A stretch of DNA of 33,837 nucleotides from a virus. Below the pieces are notes generated by a model. It had not been told where the DNA came from. It did no database searches and saw nothing but the letters and a program-made list of their open reading frames with translations. Below, one piece after another: positions 1 to 7,946 of the stretch. The stretch spans positions 1 through 33,837 of IMG/VR virus record IMGVR_UViG_3300027687_001309; one strand, written 5' to 3'. The translations under genes and the position numbers were made by a program. How positions within the stretch are numbered: the first letter of the stretch is position 1; each line of letters opens with the position of its first letter.

Positions 1-1
1 A

Positions 2-454
2 TTCAAGGTGCTAACTGATGTTGATCTAATGTCAGCATTGAAGAAGATAGACATAGACGATGGTAAAAGGAAACAACTCGACAATTGGTTAAGGTATCTA
101 AACTTGCCAGGCACTAGCGAAAAAGATCCAAACAACTGGTCTAATGAAAGCCGTGACAAAAAAATAGAGATAGTAGTTATGGATGAAAATAATAAATGGA
201 AAGATAATGGAGAACTAAAAAAGTTTATTATATCCTTTGATGAAGACTTTAAAACCCATTACAAAGATGCCTATAATTGGACCCAGGATGGTGGTCAACA
301 ATCTCATATTATATGGTCCCAATCGACAGCAGTCGCTTGCAGAAAAGAAGCTAAAAAGAATAAAGGAAGCCTTACTGTAGCACAAATTATTTATTTTTAT
401 AACAAAATTTATCTTAAGAACATACTTTCCTCTTATAATTCTTCAAAATATTAA
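2..454 (+). CDS. Hypothetical protein, probably 5'-truncated by the window edge
   Basis: I do not recognise this protein. The reading frame is open to the window edge. A GTG at 8 or an ATG at 29 could be the start, but no ribosome binding site can be assessed, so it is probably the C-terminal part of a longer gene. The visible part (about 150 residues) is hydrophilic and rich in Lys, Asp and Asn. It has no membrane segment and no motif I can name. It ends just before a strong promoter that opens the next transcription unit, so it belongs to an upstream operon. Confidence 0.6.
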   Translation, partial: FKVLTDVDLMSALKKIDIDDGKRKQLDNWLRYLNLPGTSEKDPNNWSNESRDKKIEIVVMDENNKWKDNGELKKFIISFDEDFKTHYKDAYNWTQDGGQQSHIIWSQSTAVACRKEAKKNKGSLTVAQIIYFYNKIYLKNILSSYNSSKY

Positions 455-465
455 TAAAAAAACAC

Positions 466-494
466 TTGACTTTTAGTTAATCTTCTAGTATAAT
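466..494 (+). promoter_or_regulatory. Sigma70-type promoter upstream of the DsbA-like gene
   Basis: A TTGACT -35 box (466-471) and a perfect TATAAT -10 box (489-494) are separated by exactly 17 bp. They lie in the gap between two genes, about 35 bp upstream of an ATG that has an AAGGAG ribosome binding site (516-521). The site needs only the host vegetative sigma factor, so it would be active early. It probably drives the DsbA-like, membrane protein, DNA polymerase and sugar-nucleotide genes. Confidence 0.85.
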
Positions 495-529
495 ACATAG
501 TAGTATATGAACACAAAGGAGACATACTT

Positions 530-790
530 ATGAGTGACCGTACCTATGGTGCAGAAGAAAAAGCTAAACTAGAACGCCTTGTTAACGAAGGTGTAACTGT
601 TTTACAAGAAGTAGAGGATCTACAAGAAGGCCTCAGAGAAACAGTTAAAGCAGTAGCAGAAGAATTAGATATCAAACCAGGTCTTATTAACAAAGCAATT
701 AAAATTGCCCAAAAAGGTGACTGGGCAAATCATGCAGATGCATTTGATGATTTAGAAACTTTAATTGTTACCGTTGGTAAGGACAAGTAG
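530..790 (+). CDS. dsbA: DsbA-like double-stranded DNA binding protein (T4 type)
   Basis: This 86-residue protein is predicted to be mostly helical: a charged coiled-coil-like first half, then a segment (DIKPGLINKAIKIAQKGDW, residues about 46-64) of the kind seen in small phage DNA-binding proteins. It resembles the T4 DsbA family, which binds double-stranded DNA and modulates late transcription. The resemblance is from overall length, pattern and position, not from a diagnostic motif. The start is the ATG 8 bases after a clear AAGGAG. It is the first gene behind a strong sigma70-like promoter and only 2 bases separate it from the next start. Confidence 0.55.
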   Translation: MSDRTYGAEEKAKLERLVNEGVTVLQEVEDLQEGLRETVKAVAEELDIKPGLINKAIKIAQKGDWANHADAFDDLETLIVTVGKDK

Positions 791-792
791 GT

Positions 793-1068
793 TTGAATAG
801 TATTATAACATTTTTTAAAGATAGCTATAAACTTAGTCCTGTAGCATTTTATTGTGAATTAGTAGAAGCAATGTTCTTAATATCTGCAAGTGCTGTTCTA
901 ACCTTTACTGTATTAGATCCTGCAACAAAAATATTTATTCCTATGTACTTAATAGGTTCAGTATTAGGTGTGTGTAGTGCCATTATTAGAAAGGCAGCAT
1001 TTGTGATAGTATTATGTAGCTGGTTTGTTATTATGAATACAATTGCTATCATTCAACTATTTTTATAG
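793..1068 (+). CDS. Small integral membrane protein
   Basis: This 91-residue protein starts at TTG, 2 bases after the previous stop, which suggests translational coupling. It has three hydrophobic segments (residues about 24-41, 46-65 and 68-90) and short charged loops, so it should sit in the host inner membrane. There is no lipobox, no signal-peptidase site and no catalytic motif. The function is unknown. Its place between the DsbA-like gene and DNA polymerase shows it is co-expressed with replication genes. A lysis role (holin-like) cannot be excluded but nothing specific supports it. Confidence 0.6.
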   Translation: MNSIITFFKDSYKLSPVAFYCELVEAMFLISASAVLTFTVLDPATKIFIPMYLIGSVLGVCSAIIRKAAFVIVLCSWFVIMNTIAIIQLFL

Positions 1069-1077
1069 GATTACTAA

Positions 1078-3747
1078 ATGAGTTATGTAGATGCATTTTT
1101 TGATCGTGACGCAGATATTATTAGAGCTGTTGAACGAAAAGATGGAAAGAGAAGTTTTACTGAATACCCAGTAAAGTATACTTTCTATTTTGAAGACCAA
1201 CGAGGCAAGTATAAAAGTGTATATGGTGATCCTCTAAGTCGTATTGTGTGTAAAAGCACTAAAGACTTTCGTAAGGAAGTTGCAATTAACAATTCAAAGA
1301 AATTGTTTGAAAGCGACATTAATCCAATCTTTCAGTGTTTAAGTGAAAACTATCTTAACCAAGATGCACCTAAGCTAAACATTGCGTTCTTTGATATTGA
1401 GACTGACTTTGATCCAGAGCGAGGCTTTGCTGATCCAAGTGATCCGTTTATGCCTATAACAAGTATCTCGGTATATTTGCAGTGGTTAGACACAATGGTG
1501 TGTATTGCTGTTCCGCCTAAGACACTTACTATGGACGAAGCAAAGAAAGAACTTGAAGGCATTGACAACGTAATGTTGTTTGAAAAAGAAGGTGACATGA
1601 TTGACACTTTCTTAACGCTAATTGAAGATGCTGATATCTTGTCAGGCTGGAATAGTGAAGGATATGATATTCCGTACATTGTTAACAGAACTAGTCGTGT
1701 ACTAAGCAAAGATGACACACGTAGATTCTGCTTGTGGGGACAACTTCCTAAGAAGCGTATGTACGAAAAGTTTGGCAAGGAAAGTGAAACGTTTGACCTA
1801 GTTGGGCGTGTACACTTGGATAGTTTGAACTTGTATCGTAAGTACACTTATGAAGAGCGTCATACATATCGATTAGATGCTATCGGTGAAATTGAAGTAG
1901 GCGAAAACAAAGTTCCGTATGAAGGAACACTTGACGCACTATACAATAATGACTTCCGAAAGTTTATTGAATATAACATTCAAGATACTGCACTACTTGA
2001 CAAGTTGGATAAGAAGCTTCGCTTTATTGATCTTAGTAACGAATTAGCACATGCTAATACTGTTATGCTACAAACTACAATGGGTGCTGTGGCAGTTACA
2101 GAACAAGCAATTGTGAACGAAGCACATCACAGAGGGTTGCAAGTGCCTAATCGTCAAAAGCGTGATGACGAAGCTACACAGGCGGCAGGAGCATATGTTG
2201 CTTTTCCTAAAAAAGGATTGCACAAGTGGATTGGCTCAATGGATTTAAATTCACTATATCCTTCAGTGATTCGTGCATTAAACATGGCACCTGAAACTGT
2301 TGTAGGACAAATCCGTCCTGAGATTAGTGACGCTCGTGTACACGAAGACATGTTCTTAAAGAAAAAGAGCTTTGCGGGTAGTTGGGAAGGACGCTTTGCT
2401 ACTGAAGAATACGATGCAGTTATGGAACAACGCAAGGACATTTCACTTACTGTAGACTTTGAAAATGGTCAGTCAAAGATAATGAGTGGCGCAGAAATAT
2501 TTAAACTAATATTTGACAGTAATAATCCATGGATGATTAGTGCTAACGGTACTATCTTTACTACAGAATTTGAAGGTGTTATTCCAGGTATCCTAAAGCG
2601 TTGGTACAGCGAACGTAAAGATTTACAGAAGAATCTAAAAAAAGCAAAGGATGCCGGTAATGCAATTGAAGTTGAGTATTGGGATAAACGTCAGTTAGTT
2701 AAGAAGATTAACTTGAACAGTTTGTATGGTGCTATTCTTAATCCAGGATGTAGATTCTTTGACAAACGTATTGGACAAAGTACTACACTTACAGGACGTA
2801 CAATTGTTAAGCACATGAGTGCAGAAGTCAATAAGACTATTACAGGTGTTTATGATCACACTGGTGATGCAATGATCTACGGTGATACTGACTCTTGTTA
2901 TTTTAGTGCTTGGCCAATTCTTAAAAACGATATTGAAGCAGGTAAAATTCCCTGGAGTAAAGAAAATGTAATTACTCTTTACGACCAAGTATGTGAAGCT
3001 GCAAACGTAACGTTTCCAGAAATGATGCAAACAGCATTCCATTGTCCAAAGAGTCGTAGTGATGTTATTGCAGCTGGACGTGAGATTGTCGCACAGTCAG
3101 GATTGTTTATTACTAAGAAGCGTTATGCAGCACTAGTATACGACATTGAAGGATTTAGAAGCGATGTAGATGGTAAGCCTGGCAAAGTTAAAGCAATGGG
3201 CTTAGACCTTCGTAGAAGTGATACTCCAGTGTTTATGCAAGAGTTTTTAAGTGAGATCTTACTTATGGTACTTACCGACGTTCCACAAAAAGAAGTATTA
3301 GAACGTATTACTGTATTCCGTAAAGAGTTTAGTGAACGGCCTGGATACGAAAAAGGTAGTCCGAAACGTGCAAACAAAGTTGGCCACTATCGCCGCTTAG
3401 AAGAGAAGCAAGGTAAAGCTAACATGCCTGGGCATGTACGAGCAAGTATTAATTGGAATACGCTTAAACGTATGAACGGTGACAAGTACTCGCAAGAGGT
3501 TGTTGACGGCATGAAGGTTATTGTATGTAAACTAAAACAAAATCCACTAGGTTACACAAGTGTAGCTTATCCAACAGATGAGTTACATATACCTGACTGG
3601 TTCAAAGAACTTCCGTTTGATGACGGAGCAATGGCAGAAACTATTATTGATAACAAACTAGACAACTTGATCGGTGTGCTAGACTATCCATTAGAAGATA
3701 CTAAGCGTCACAATACATTTACTAGTTTGTTTGACTTTGGTGAATAA
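1078..3747 (+). CDS. 43: DNA polymerase, family B (T4 gp43 type)
   Basis: This is the replicative polymerase with 3'-5' proofreading. The exonuclease motifs are present: Exo I FFDIETD (D106, E108), Exo II around N192-D197 (NSEGYD) and Exo III YNIQD (Y299, D303). The polymerase motifs are present: A DLNSLYPS (D389), B KKINLNSLYG (542-551) and C YGDTDS (D603, D605), followed by a KKRY element. At 889 residues it is close to T4 gp43 (898) and appears intact. It starts at an ATG with an AGGA site 6-9 bases upstream and ends 1 base before the next small gene. It would work with the clamp-like protein encoded at 7203. Confidence 0.97.
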   Translation: MSYVDAFFDRDADIIRAVERKDGKRSFTEYPVKYTFYFEDQRGKYKSVYGDPLSRIVCKSTKDFRKEVAINNSKKLFESDINPIFQCLSENYLNQDAPKLNIAFFDIETDFDPERGFADPSDPFMPITSISVYLQWLDTMVCIAVPPKTLTMDEAKKELEGIDNVMLFEKEGDMIDTFLTLIEDADILSGWNSEGYDIPYIVNRTSRVLSKDDTRRFCLWGQLPKKRMYEKFGKESETFDLVGRVHLDSLNLYRKYTYEERHTYRLDAIGEIEVGENKVPYEGTLDALYNNDFRKFIEYNIQDTALLDKLDKKLRFIDLSNELAHANTVMLQTTMGAVAVTEQAIVNEAHHRGLQVPNRQKRDDEATQAAGAYVAFPKKGLHKWIGSMDLNSLYPSVIRALNMAPETVVGQIRPEISDARVHEDMFLKKKSFAGSWEGRFATEEYDAVMEQRKDISLTVDFENGQSKIMSGAEIFKLIFDSNNPWMISANGTIFTTEFEGVIPGILKRWYSERKDLQKNLKKAKDAGNAIEVEYWDKRQLVKKINLNSLYGAILNPGCRFFDKRIGQSTTLTGRTIVKHMSAEVNKTITGVYDHTGDAMIYGDTDSCYFSAWPILKNDIEAGKIPWSKENVITLYDQVCEAANVTFPEMMQTAFHCPKSRSDVIAAGREIVAQSGLFITKKRYAALVYDIEGFRSDVDGKPGKVKAMGLDLRRSDTPVFMQEFLSEILLMVLTDVPQKEVLERITVFRKEFSERPGYEKGSPKRANKVGHYRRLEEKQGKANMPGHVRASINWNTLKRMNGDKYSQEVVDGMKVIVCKLKQNPLGYTSVAYPTDELHIPDWFKELPFDDGAMAETIIDNKLDNLIGVLDYPLEDTKRHNTFTSLFDFGE

Positions 3748-3748
3748 G

Positions 3749-3853
3749 ATGAAGATCAAACTAGAGATAGAAATTGATACAGAGAACGAACAGGACCTAA
3801 ATACTATTGAAGAAATAATTGAAAAGTTGCGGGAACTAAAGGAGATAATGTAA
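3749..3853 (+). CDS. 34-residue acidic/basic helical peptide
   Basis: This is a very small ORF, ATG to TAA, starting 1 base after the polymerase stop codon and overlapping the next ATG by one base (TAATG). The peptide begins MKIKLEIEIDTEN and then forms an amphipathic helix rich in Glu, Ile and Lys. The tight coupling on both sides, and the fact that it fills the only gap between two genes, argue that it is translated. The function is unknown. Confidence 0.5.
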   Translation: MKIKLEIEIDTENEQDLNTIEEIIEKLRELKEIM

Positions 3854-4179
3854 TGAGCCTTAATATTAAAGATATTGGTGGAGAAGTTGCTAAAGAAGAT
3901 GATAGATATGTTGTTAAAGACAATACTACACTAAAAAACTTAGTAGTAAGTAGTACAGAACTACAGCCAATGAAAAGTACTAGCGGCCACAAACACAAAG
4001 GGCAAGAAGAAGTTTATTATTTTGTTAGAGGAAGTGGTAGATTAGAACTTAATGACAAAGTTATCAAATTTAGAGAAGGTGACATAGCACTAATTGAGGA
4101 CGGTGTTTTTCATCGAGTTCATGCAGGACCGCTTGGAGTTTATTTTGTATGTGTATTTGATGGAAAGAGAAAACATTGA
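3853..4179 (+). CDS. Cupin-domain protein
   Basis: This 108-residue protein is a single small beta-barrel cupin. Motif 1 is visible as GHKHKGQEEVYYFVRGSG, with likely metal ligands H46, H48 and E52 or E53. Motif 2 is GDIALIEDGVFHRVHAG, with H87 as the fourth ligand. Cupins of this size act as sugar isomerases or epimerases, dioxygenases, or ligand-binding proteins; the substrate cannot be told. It is coupled by 1-base and 4-base overlaps to the peptide before it and the cytidylyltransferase after it, which favours a role in nucleotide-sugar or small-molecule metabolism. Confidence 0.8.
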   Translation: MSLNIKDIGGEVAKEDDRYVVKDNTTLKNLVVSSTELQPMKSTSGHKHKGQEEVYYFVRGSGRLELNDKVIKFREGDIALIEDGVFHRVHAGPLGVYFVCVFDGKRKH

Positions 4180-4580
4180 AAGTAGGATTTACTTGTAGCA
4201 CGTTTGATTTACTTCACGCAGGACATGTAATTATGTTACGTGAAGCTAAAGAATGTTGTGACTACTTACTAGTAGGATTACAAATGGATCCAAGTGTAGA
4301 TAGAAAAGAAAAGAACGCACCTATACAAACTTGTGTTGAACGTTATACTCAACTTAAAGCAATAGGGTACGTAGACGAGATTATTCCTTATAGTACCGAA
4401 CAAGACTTAGAAGATATTTTACAAATGTATCCTATTAATATTCGAGTACTAGGGGAAGAATATAGAGACAAGGACTTTACTGGCAAAGATATCTGTCGTA
4501 GTAGAGAAATTGAATTACATTTTAACAAGAGAGATCACCGCTTTAGTACAAGCGATTTAAGGAGAAGAGTCTGTGAATAA
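4176..4580 (+). CDS. Cytidylyltransferase-like nucleotidyltransferase
   Basis: This 134-residue protein is of the glycerol-3-phosphate cytidylyltransferase (TagD) and RfaE-C type. It has the HxGH signature in FDLLHAGH near the N-terminus and the C-terminal element FSTSDLR, matching the family's (I/F)STT/S-x-x(L)-R motif. Such enzymes join CMP or AMP to a phosphorylated alcohol or sugar. It starts at a TTG overlapping the cupin stop, and its end overlaps metK by 8 bases. With the adjacent phosphomannomutase-like and SDR genes it suggests assembly of an activated sugar or polyol. The exact substrate is not visible. Confidence 0.85.
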   Translation: MKVGFTCSTFDLLHAGHVIMLREAKECCDYLLVGLQMDPSVDRKEKNAPIQTCVERYTQLKAIGYVDEIIPYSTEQDLEDILQMYPINIRVLGEEYRDKDFTGKDICRSREIELHFNKRDHRFSTSDLRRRVCE

Positions 4581-5664
4581 ATATGTCTTTACAAGTGAAT
4601 CAGTAAGTGATGGGCATCCTGATAAAGTTGCCGATCAAATAAGTGATGCATTAGTAGATGCTGGATTAAAAAACGGCGACGAAACAACTCGAGTAGCAGT
4701 TGAAACATTAGTAACAACTAATCACGTAACACTAGCAGGAGAAGTTAAAAACTTTAACCTAAGTCTTTACGATGTAGAAGATATTGTAAGAGCCAAAGTT
4801 AAAGAAATTGGATACGAGCAAGAAGGATTTCATCATGAACAACTTGCAGTATTTAATAAGTTACATGCACAAAGTGGCGATATTGGATTAGGTACAGACG
4901 ACTTTGGTGCAGGAGATCAAGGCCTAATGTTTGGTTATGCATGCAACCATACTCCTAGTATGATGCCAGCGCCTATTCATTACAGCCATGCAGTGTTAAA
5001 AAACTTAAAAACAAAGCGTGGAAGTATACTAGGCCCTGATGCAAAATCACAAGTAAGTGTTGAGTATAATGGTGCTAGACGTGATGGTGTTGTTAAACGC
5101 ATTGATCAAATTGTTGTTAGTACACAACATACAGAAGGTAACGTAGAAGAAGCAAGACATCTTTGTAAACTTGCGGCAATGGAGGAACTAGGAGATTTAA
5201 TTGATGAAAATACTATATGGCATCTTAATCCTACTGGTAATTTTGTTATTGGTGGGCCAGATGGTGATACAGGACTTACAGGACGAAAGATTATTGTCGA
5301 TACATATGGGGGCTTCGCTCCTCATGGTGGTGGCGCTTTTTCTGGAAAGGACCCTACGAAGGTAGATCGTAGTGCTGCTTATATAGCACGTTGGATTGCT
5401 AAGAACGTAGTAGCAGATGAAATGGCAGACTGGTGTAATATACAATTAAGCTATGCTATTGGTGTTAAACAACCTACTAGCATTTATATTGATTCAAACG
5501 GACACAATGCTAGTATTGCTAAGTTTATTGCAAACGAAATTGATCTAAGTCCTAAAGGAATCATTGATAGATTTGATTTGTTTAATTTTAACAAATACAG
5601 CGAAAACTGTACATATGGACACTTTGGTGACAAAGATGTTCCTTGGGAGAAAATAGGTTGGTAA
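4573..5664 (+). CDS. metK: S-adenosylmethionine synthetase
   Basis: This enzyme makes S-adenosylmethionine from methionine and ATP. The family signatures are complete: SVSDGHPDK near the N-terminus (H15, D17, K18), GAGDQGLMFGYA starting at residue 112 and GGGAFSGKDPTKVDRSAAY starting at residue 252. At 363 residues it is slightly shorter than the usual 380-390 but no motif is lost. The start is a GTG inside the previous gene. MetK is unusual in a phage. Here it could feed QueE (a radical SAM enzyme), the second radical SAM enzyme on the minus strand, or methyltransferases outside the window. Confidence 0.97.
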   Translation: MNKYVFTSESVSDGHPDKVADQISDALVDAGLKNGDETTRVAVETLVTTNHVTLAGEVKNFNLSLYDVEDIVRAKVKEIGYEQEGFHHEQLAVFNKLHAQSGDIGLGTDDFGAGDQGLMFGYACNHTPSMMPAPIHYSHAVLKNLKTKRGSILGPDAKSQVSVEYNGARRDGVVKRIDQIVVSTQHTEGNVEEARHLCKLAAMEELGDLIDENTIWHLNPTGNFVIGGPDGDTGLTGRKIIVDTYGGFAPHGGGAFSGKDPTKVDRSAAYIARWIAKNVVADEMADWCNIQLSYAIGVKQPTSIYIDSNGHNASIAKFIANEIDLSPKGIIDRFDLFNFNKYSENCTYGHFGDKDVPWEKIGW

Positions 5665-6455
5665 GATTCATTTTTGATGTTGACGGGACACTTACTCCTA
5701 GTCGAGGAAGTATTGATACTGAATTCCAAAGATTCTTTTTAGATTTTATCTATGCTAATCAAGTATATCTAGTAACAGGAAGCCATAGTAATAAAACTAT
5801 AGAACAACTAGGTCAAGATATATTTAATCAAGTAGCACGAGTATATAATTGTAACGGGAACGACACTTGGGAACGAGGAGTAAACACTTACACTAACGAA
5901 TGGATTATTCCTCATAATGCTAAATCTTGGCTAACAGAAAAGTTAAAAGAAAGTAGTTTTCCTTTACGTACTGGCAATCATATTGAAGAGCGACCAGGAA
6001 TGGTTAACTTTAGTATTGTAGGACGTAATGCTACAATGGAGGAACGTAAACTATATGTGGAATACGATCAAAAGGATAACGAACGTAGTCTTATTGCAGA
6101 ATTATTTAACAAAGAATTTCCAACTTTACAAGCTACAGTTGGTGCCGATACCGGGTTTGATATTGCACCAATATGGGGAGGTATTAGTACCAGCTGTACT
6201 ATTAGCAATATGGAATGGTTGCATGAACTTGGCAAGCATACCGGGTTTGATATTGCACCAATTGGATTAGATAAAAGTCAAATTATGAAAGACTTTAATA
6301 AAGATGACCAAATATACTTCTTTGGAAATATGATGGAACCAGGTGGCAACGATTATCCATTAGCTATAAAAGTATCAGACCCTATACAAGTATCTGATTG
6401 GAAAGAAACAAAAGAATATTTAGAAAAGTTTCAAAAGTCAGGTATTGCTATATGA
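5658..6455 (+). CDS. Phosphomannomutase-like HAD-superfamily protein
   Basis: The protein (265 residues from the chosen TTG) has the HAD motif FDVDGTLTPSR at its N-terminus (nucleophile D7, acid D9). It also has segments typical of the eukaryotic-type phosphomannomutase family: a RPGMVNFSIVGRNATMEER stretch and IYFFGNMMEPGGND near the C-terminus. That family interconverts mannose-6-phosphate and mannose-1-phosphate. The start at 5658 overlaps the metK stop and follows GGAG; a TTG at 5643 is an alternative. An odd 30-residue in-frame insertion lies between two copies of TGFDIAPI (residues 165 and 195) and falls in the substrate-binding region, so activity is uncertain. Confidence 0.8.
   Translation: MVRFIFDVDGTLTPSRGSIDTEFQRFFLDFIYANQVYLVTGSHSNKTIEQLGQDIFNQVARVYNCNGNDTWERGVNTYTNEWIIPHNAKSWLTEKLKESSFPLRTGNHIEERPGMVNFSIVGRNATMEERKLYVEYDQKDNERSLIAELFNKEFPTLQATVGADTGFDIAPIWGGISTSCTISNMEWLHELGKHTGFDIAPIGLDKSQIMKDFNKDDQIYFFGNMMEPGGNDYPLAIKVSDPIQVSDWKETKEYLEKFQKSGIAI
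6148..6262 (+). repeat. 25-bp perfect direct repeat bounding a 90-bp in-frame insertion
   Basis: The 25-base sequence at 6148-6172 is repeated exactly at 6238-6262, a period of 90 bases or 30 codons. Both copies encode TGFDIAPI. The family pattern needs only one copy followed directly by GLDKSQIM, so one copy plus the 65 bases between them is extra. The intervening sequence is not an obvious repeat of its flanks. It may be a real duplication-insertion or an assembly chimera of strain variants. Confidence 0.9.
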
Positions 6456-7162
6456 ATATATTACTAACTGGACACTTGGGCTATATTGGAAAGTCGTTGT
6501 ATGATCGTTTGTGGCTACGAGGATACAATGTCCACGGGCTAGATCTATTAGAAGATTTAGATATAACAACATGCCCATTAGAGTATGATGTAGACTTAGT
6601 AATACATCTAGCAGGAAAAAGTGGGGTTAGAGAAAGTATTAACGACCCAAGTGCATATTGGATGAATAACGTAGAAGGTACTAAAAGAATATTTAATGCG
6701 TTCAGTAAGAAAACAAGAATTCTATATGCTAGTTCAAGTAGTGCATACGAACCAGCACTAAATCCGTATGCTGCTTCAAAATTTATAATAGATCAAATTG
6801 CACCTAAAAATTCAGTGGGCATGAGATTTCACACAGTATATTCTAATAAGCCAAGAGCAGGAATGTTTTTAGATAAACTAATTAACGGCACATTAGAATA
6901 TGTAACAGATCATAGTAGAGATTTTATTCATATTGAAGACTTATGTGATGCCATAGAACTAATTATGGAACATAAAGAATTAAATGGATTAATAGACATA
7001 GGTACTGGAGAAAGTATAAAGATCCACACTTTAGCACCAAGTCTTCCGAAGCGTCTAAATACTATACACGAACGAATGTGTACAAAGGCAGACGTTAGCA
7101 TATTGCAGGGATTGGGCTTTAAACCTAAATATAAAGTAAAAAAGTTCTTGACAAGCAGTTAA
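6452..7162 (+). CDS. NAD-dependent epimerase/dehydratase, extended SDR family
   Basis: This 236-residue Rossmann-fold protein has the glycine-rich nucleotide-binding motif TGHLGYIG at residues 6-13, an acidic residue after beta-2 (HGLDLL), HLAGKSG, the SSSSAYE serine region and the catalytic YAASK pair. This is the pattern of nucleotide-sugar 4-epimerases and 4,6-dehydratases. It is shorter than the usual 300-340 residues, mainly in the C-terminal substrate domain. The start is the ATG overlapping the previous stop (ATGA). With the cytidylyltransferase and phosphomannomutase-like genes it fits a small nucleotide-sugar pathway, perhaps for glycosylating DNA, virions or the host surface. Confidence 0.9.
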   Translation: MNILLTGHLGYIGKSLYDRLWLRGYNVHGLDLLEDLDITTCPLEYDVDLVIHLAGKSGVRESINDPSAYWMNNVEGTKRIFNAFSKKTRILYASSSSAYEPALNPYAASKFIIDQIAPKNSVGMRFHTVYSNKPRAGMFLDKLINGTLEYVTDHSRDFIHIEDLCDAIELIMEHKELNGLIDIGTGESIKIHTLAPSLPKRLNTIHERMCTKADVSILQGLGFKPKYKVKKFLTSS

Positions 7163-7176
7163 TTAGGCACTATAAT
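7148..7176 (+). promoter_or_regulatory. Sigma70-type promoter upstream of the clamp-like gene
   Basis: A perfect TTGACA (7148-7153) and a perfect TATAAT (7171-7176) are 17 bp apart. The -35 box lies inside the last codons of the SDR gene. The start codon at 7203 follows a GGAG site at 7192-7195. This should give strong early expression of the clamp-like and DpdA genes. Confidence 0.92.
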
Positions 7177-7202
7177 ATAACAATACACAATGGAGATTAG
7201 GC

Positions 7203-7946
7203 ATGAAAGACATTCTACAAGACGTGGTATCACATACACACGCACTAGGTTTTTTAACATTAGTTAAAGTTACCTCTGAAGATGGAGTAACATCTATCGA
7301 TTCTATGGCTGAAGATAGGTCAGTAATTTTATCTTCGGCTACACACAATACTGTATCTGAATTTACAGGAACTTTTGGTATGCCAAACTTAGACAAGTTA
7401 GCATTACACTTAAAGAATCCTGAATATCAAAAGGATGCAAAACTAGAAGTTGTTCAAGCAGAACGAAATGGAGAAGTTATTCCAACACATATTCATTTTG
7501 AAAATGCTGGTGGTGACTTCCAAAATGATTATCGCTTTATGAATAAAGCAATCATTGAAGAAAAACTTAAAACTGTAAAGTTTAAAGGTGCAGCATGGAA
7601 CGTATCATTTAAGCCAAGTATGGCAGCTATCAGTCGTATGAAACTGCAAAGTGCAGCTCATGCTGAAGAACCTACATTTAATGTTAAGACTGAAGAAACA
7701 GCTGGAGTAACAGATTTAATTTTTAGTTTTGGTGACGCAGCTACTCATGCAGGTAGTTTTGTTTTTCAAAACGCAGTTGAAGGAACATTAAGTCATACAT
7801 GGAGTTGGCCTGTAGCACAAGTTCAAAGTATTCTTAATCTGAATGGTGAATTAACTATGAGTATTAGTGATCAAGGTGCAATGCAAATTAGTGTTGATAG
7901 TGGTATGGCAAAATACGACTACATCTTACCAGCTCAGAGTAAATAA
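7203..7946 (+). CDS. 45: Sliding clamp-like protein (probable T4 gp45 homologue)
   Basis: This 247-residue protein has the length and two-half beta-rich pattern of phage DNA sliding clamps. The second half (FSFGDAATHAGSFVFQNA, then the L-N-L-N-GELTMSISDQGAMQISVD region, ending in a strand and an acidic or polar tail) matches the layout of the T4 gp45 C-terminal domain. The assignment rests on pattern and context: it has its own strong promoter and is in the replication region with the family B polymerase. No catalytic motif is expected in a clamp. It overlaps the DpdA gene by one base. Confidence 0.62.
   Translation: MKDILQDVVSHTHALGFLTLVKVTSEDGVTSIDSMAEDRSVILSSATHNTVSEFTGTFGMPNLDKLALHLKNPEYQKDAKLEVVQAERNGEVIPTHIHFENAGGDFQNDYRFMNKAIIEEKLKTVKFKGAAWNVSFKPSMAAISRMKLQSAAHAEEPTFNVKTEETAGVTDLIFSFGDAATHAGSFVFQNAVEGTLSHTWSWPVAQVQSILNLNGELTMSISDQGAMQISVDSGMAKYDYILPAQSK

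Noticed and set aside
5643-5657. Earlier TTG start for the phosphomannomutase-like gene
   Set aside because: It would extend further into metK and lacks a ribosome site; TTG 5658 follows GGAG and overlaps the metK stop in the usual way.
6294-6340. Loss of a catalytic Asp in IYFFGNMMEPGGND of the HAD protein
   Set aside because: The human PMM1 isoform also has FFGN at this place, so it is not a defect.
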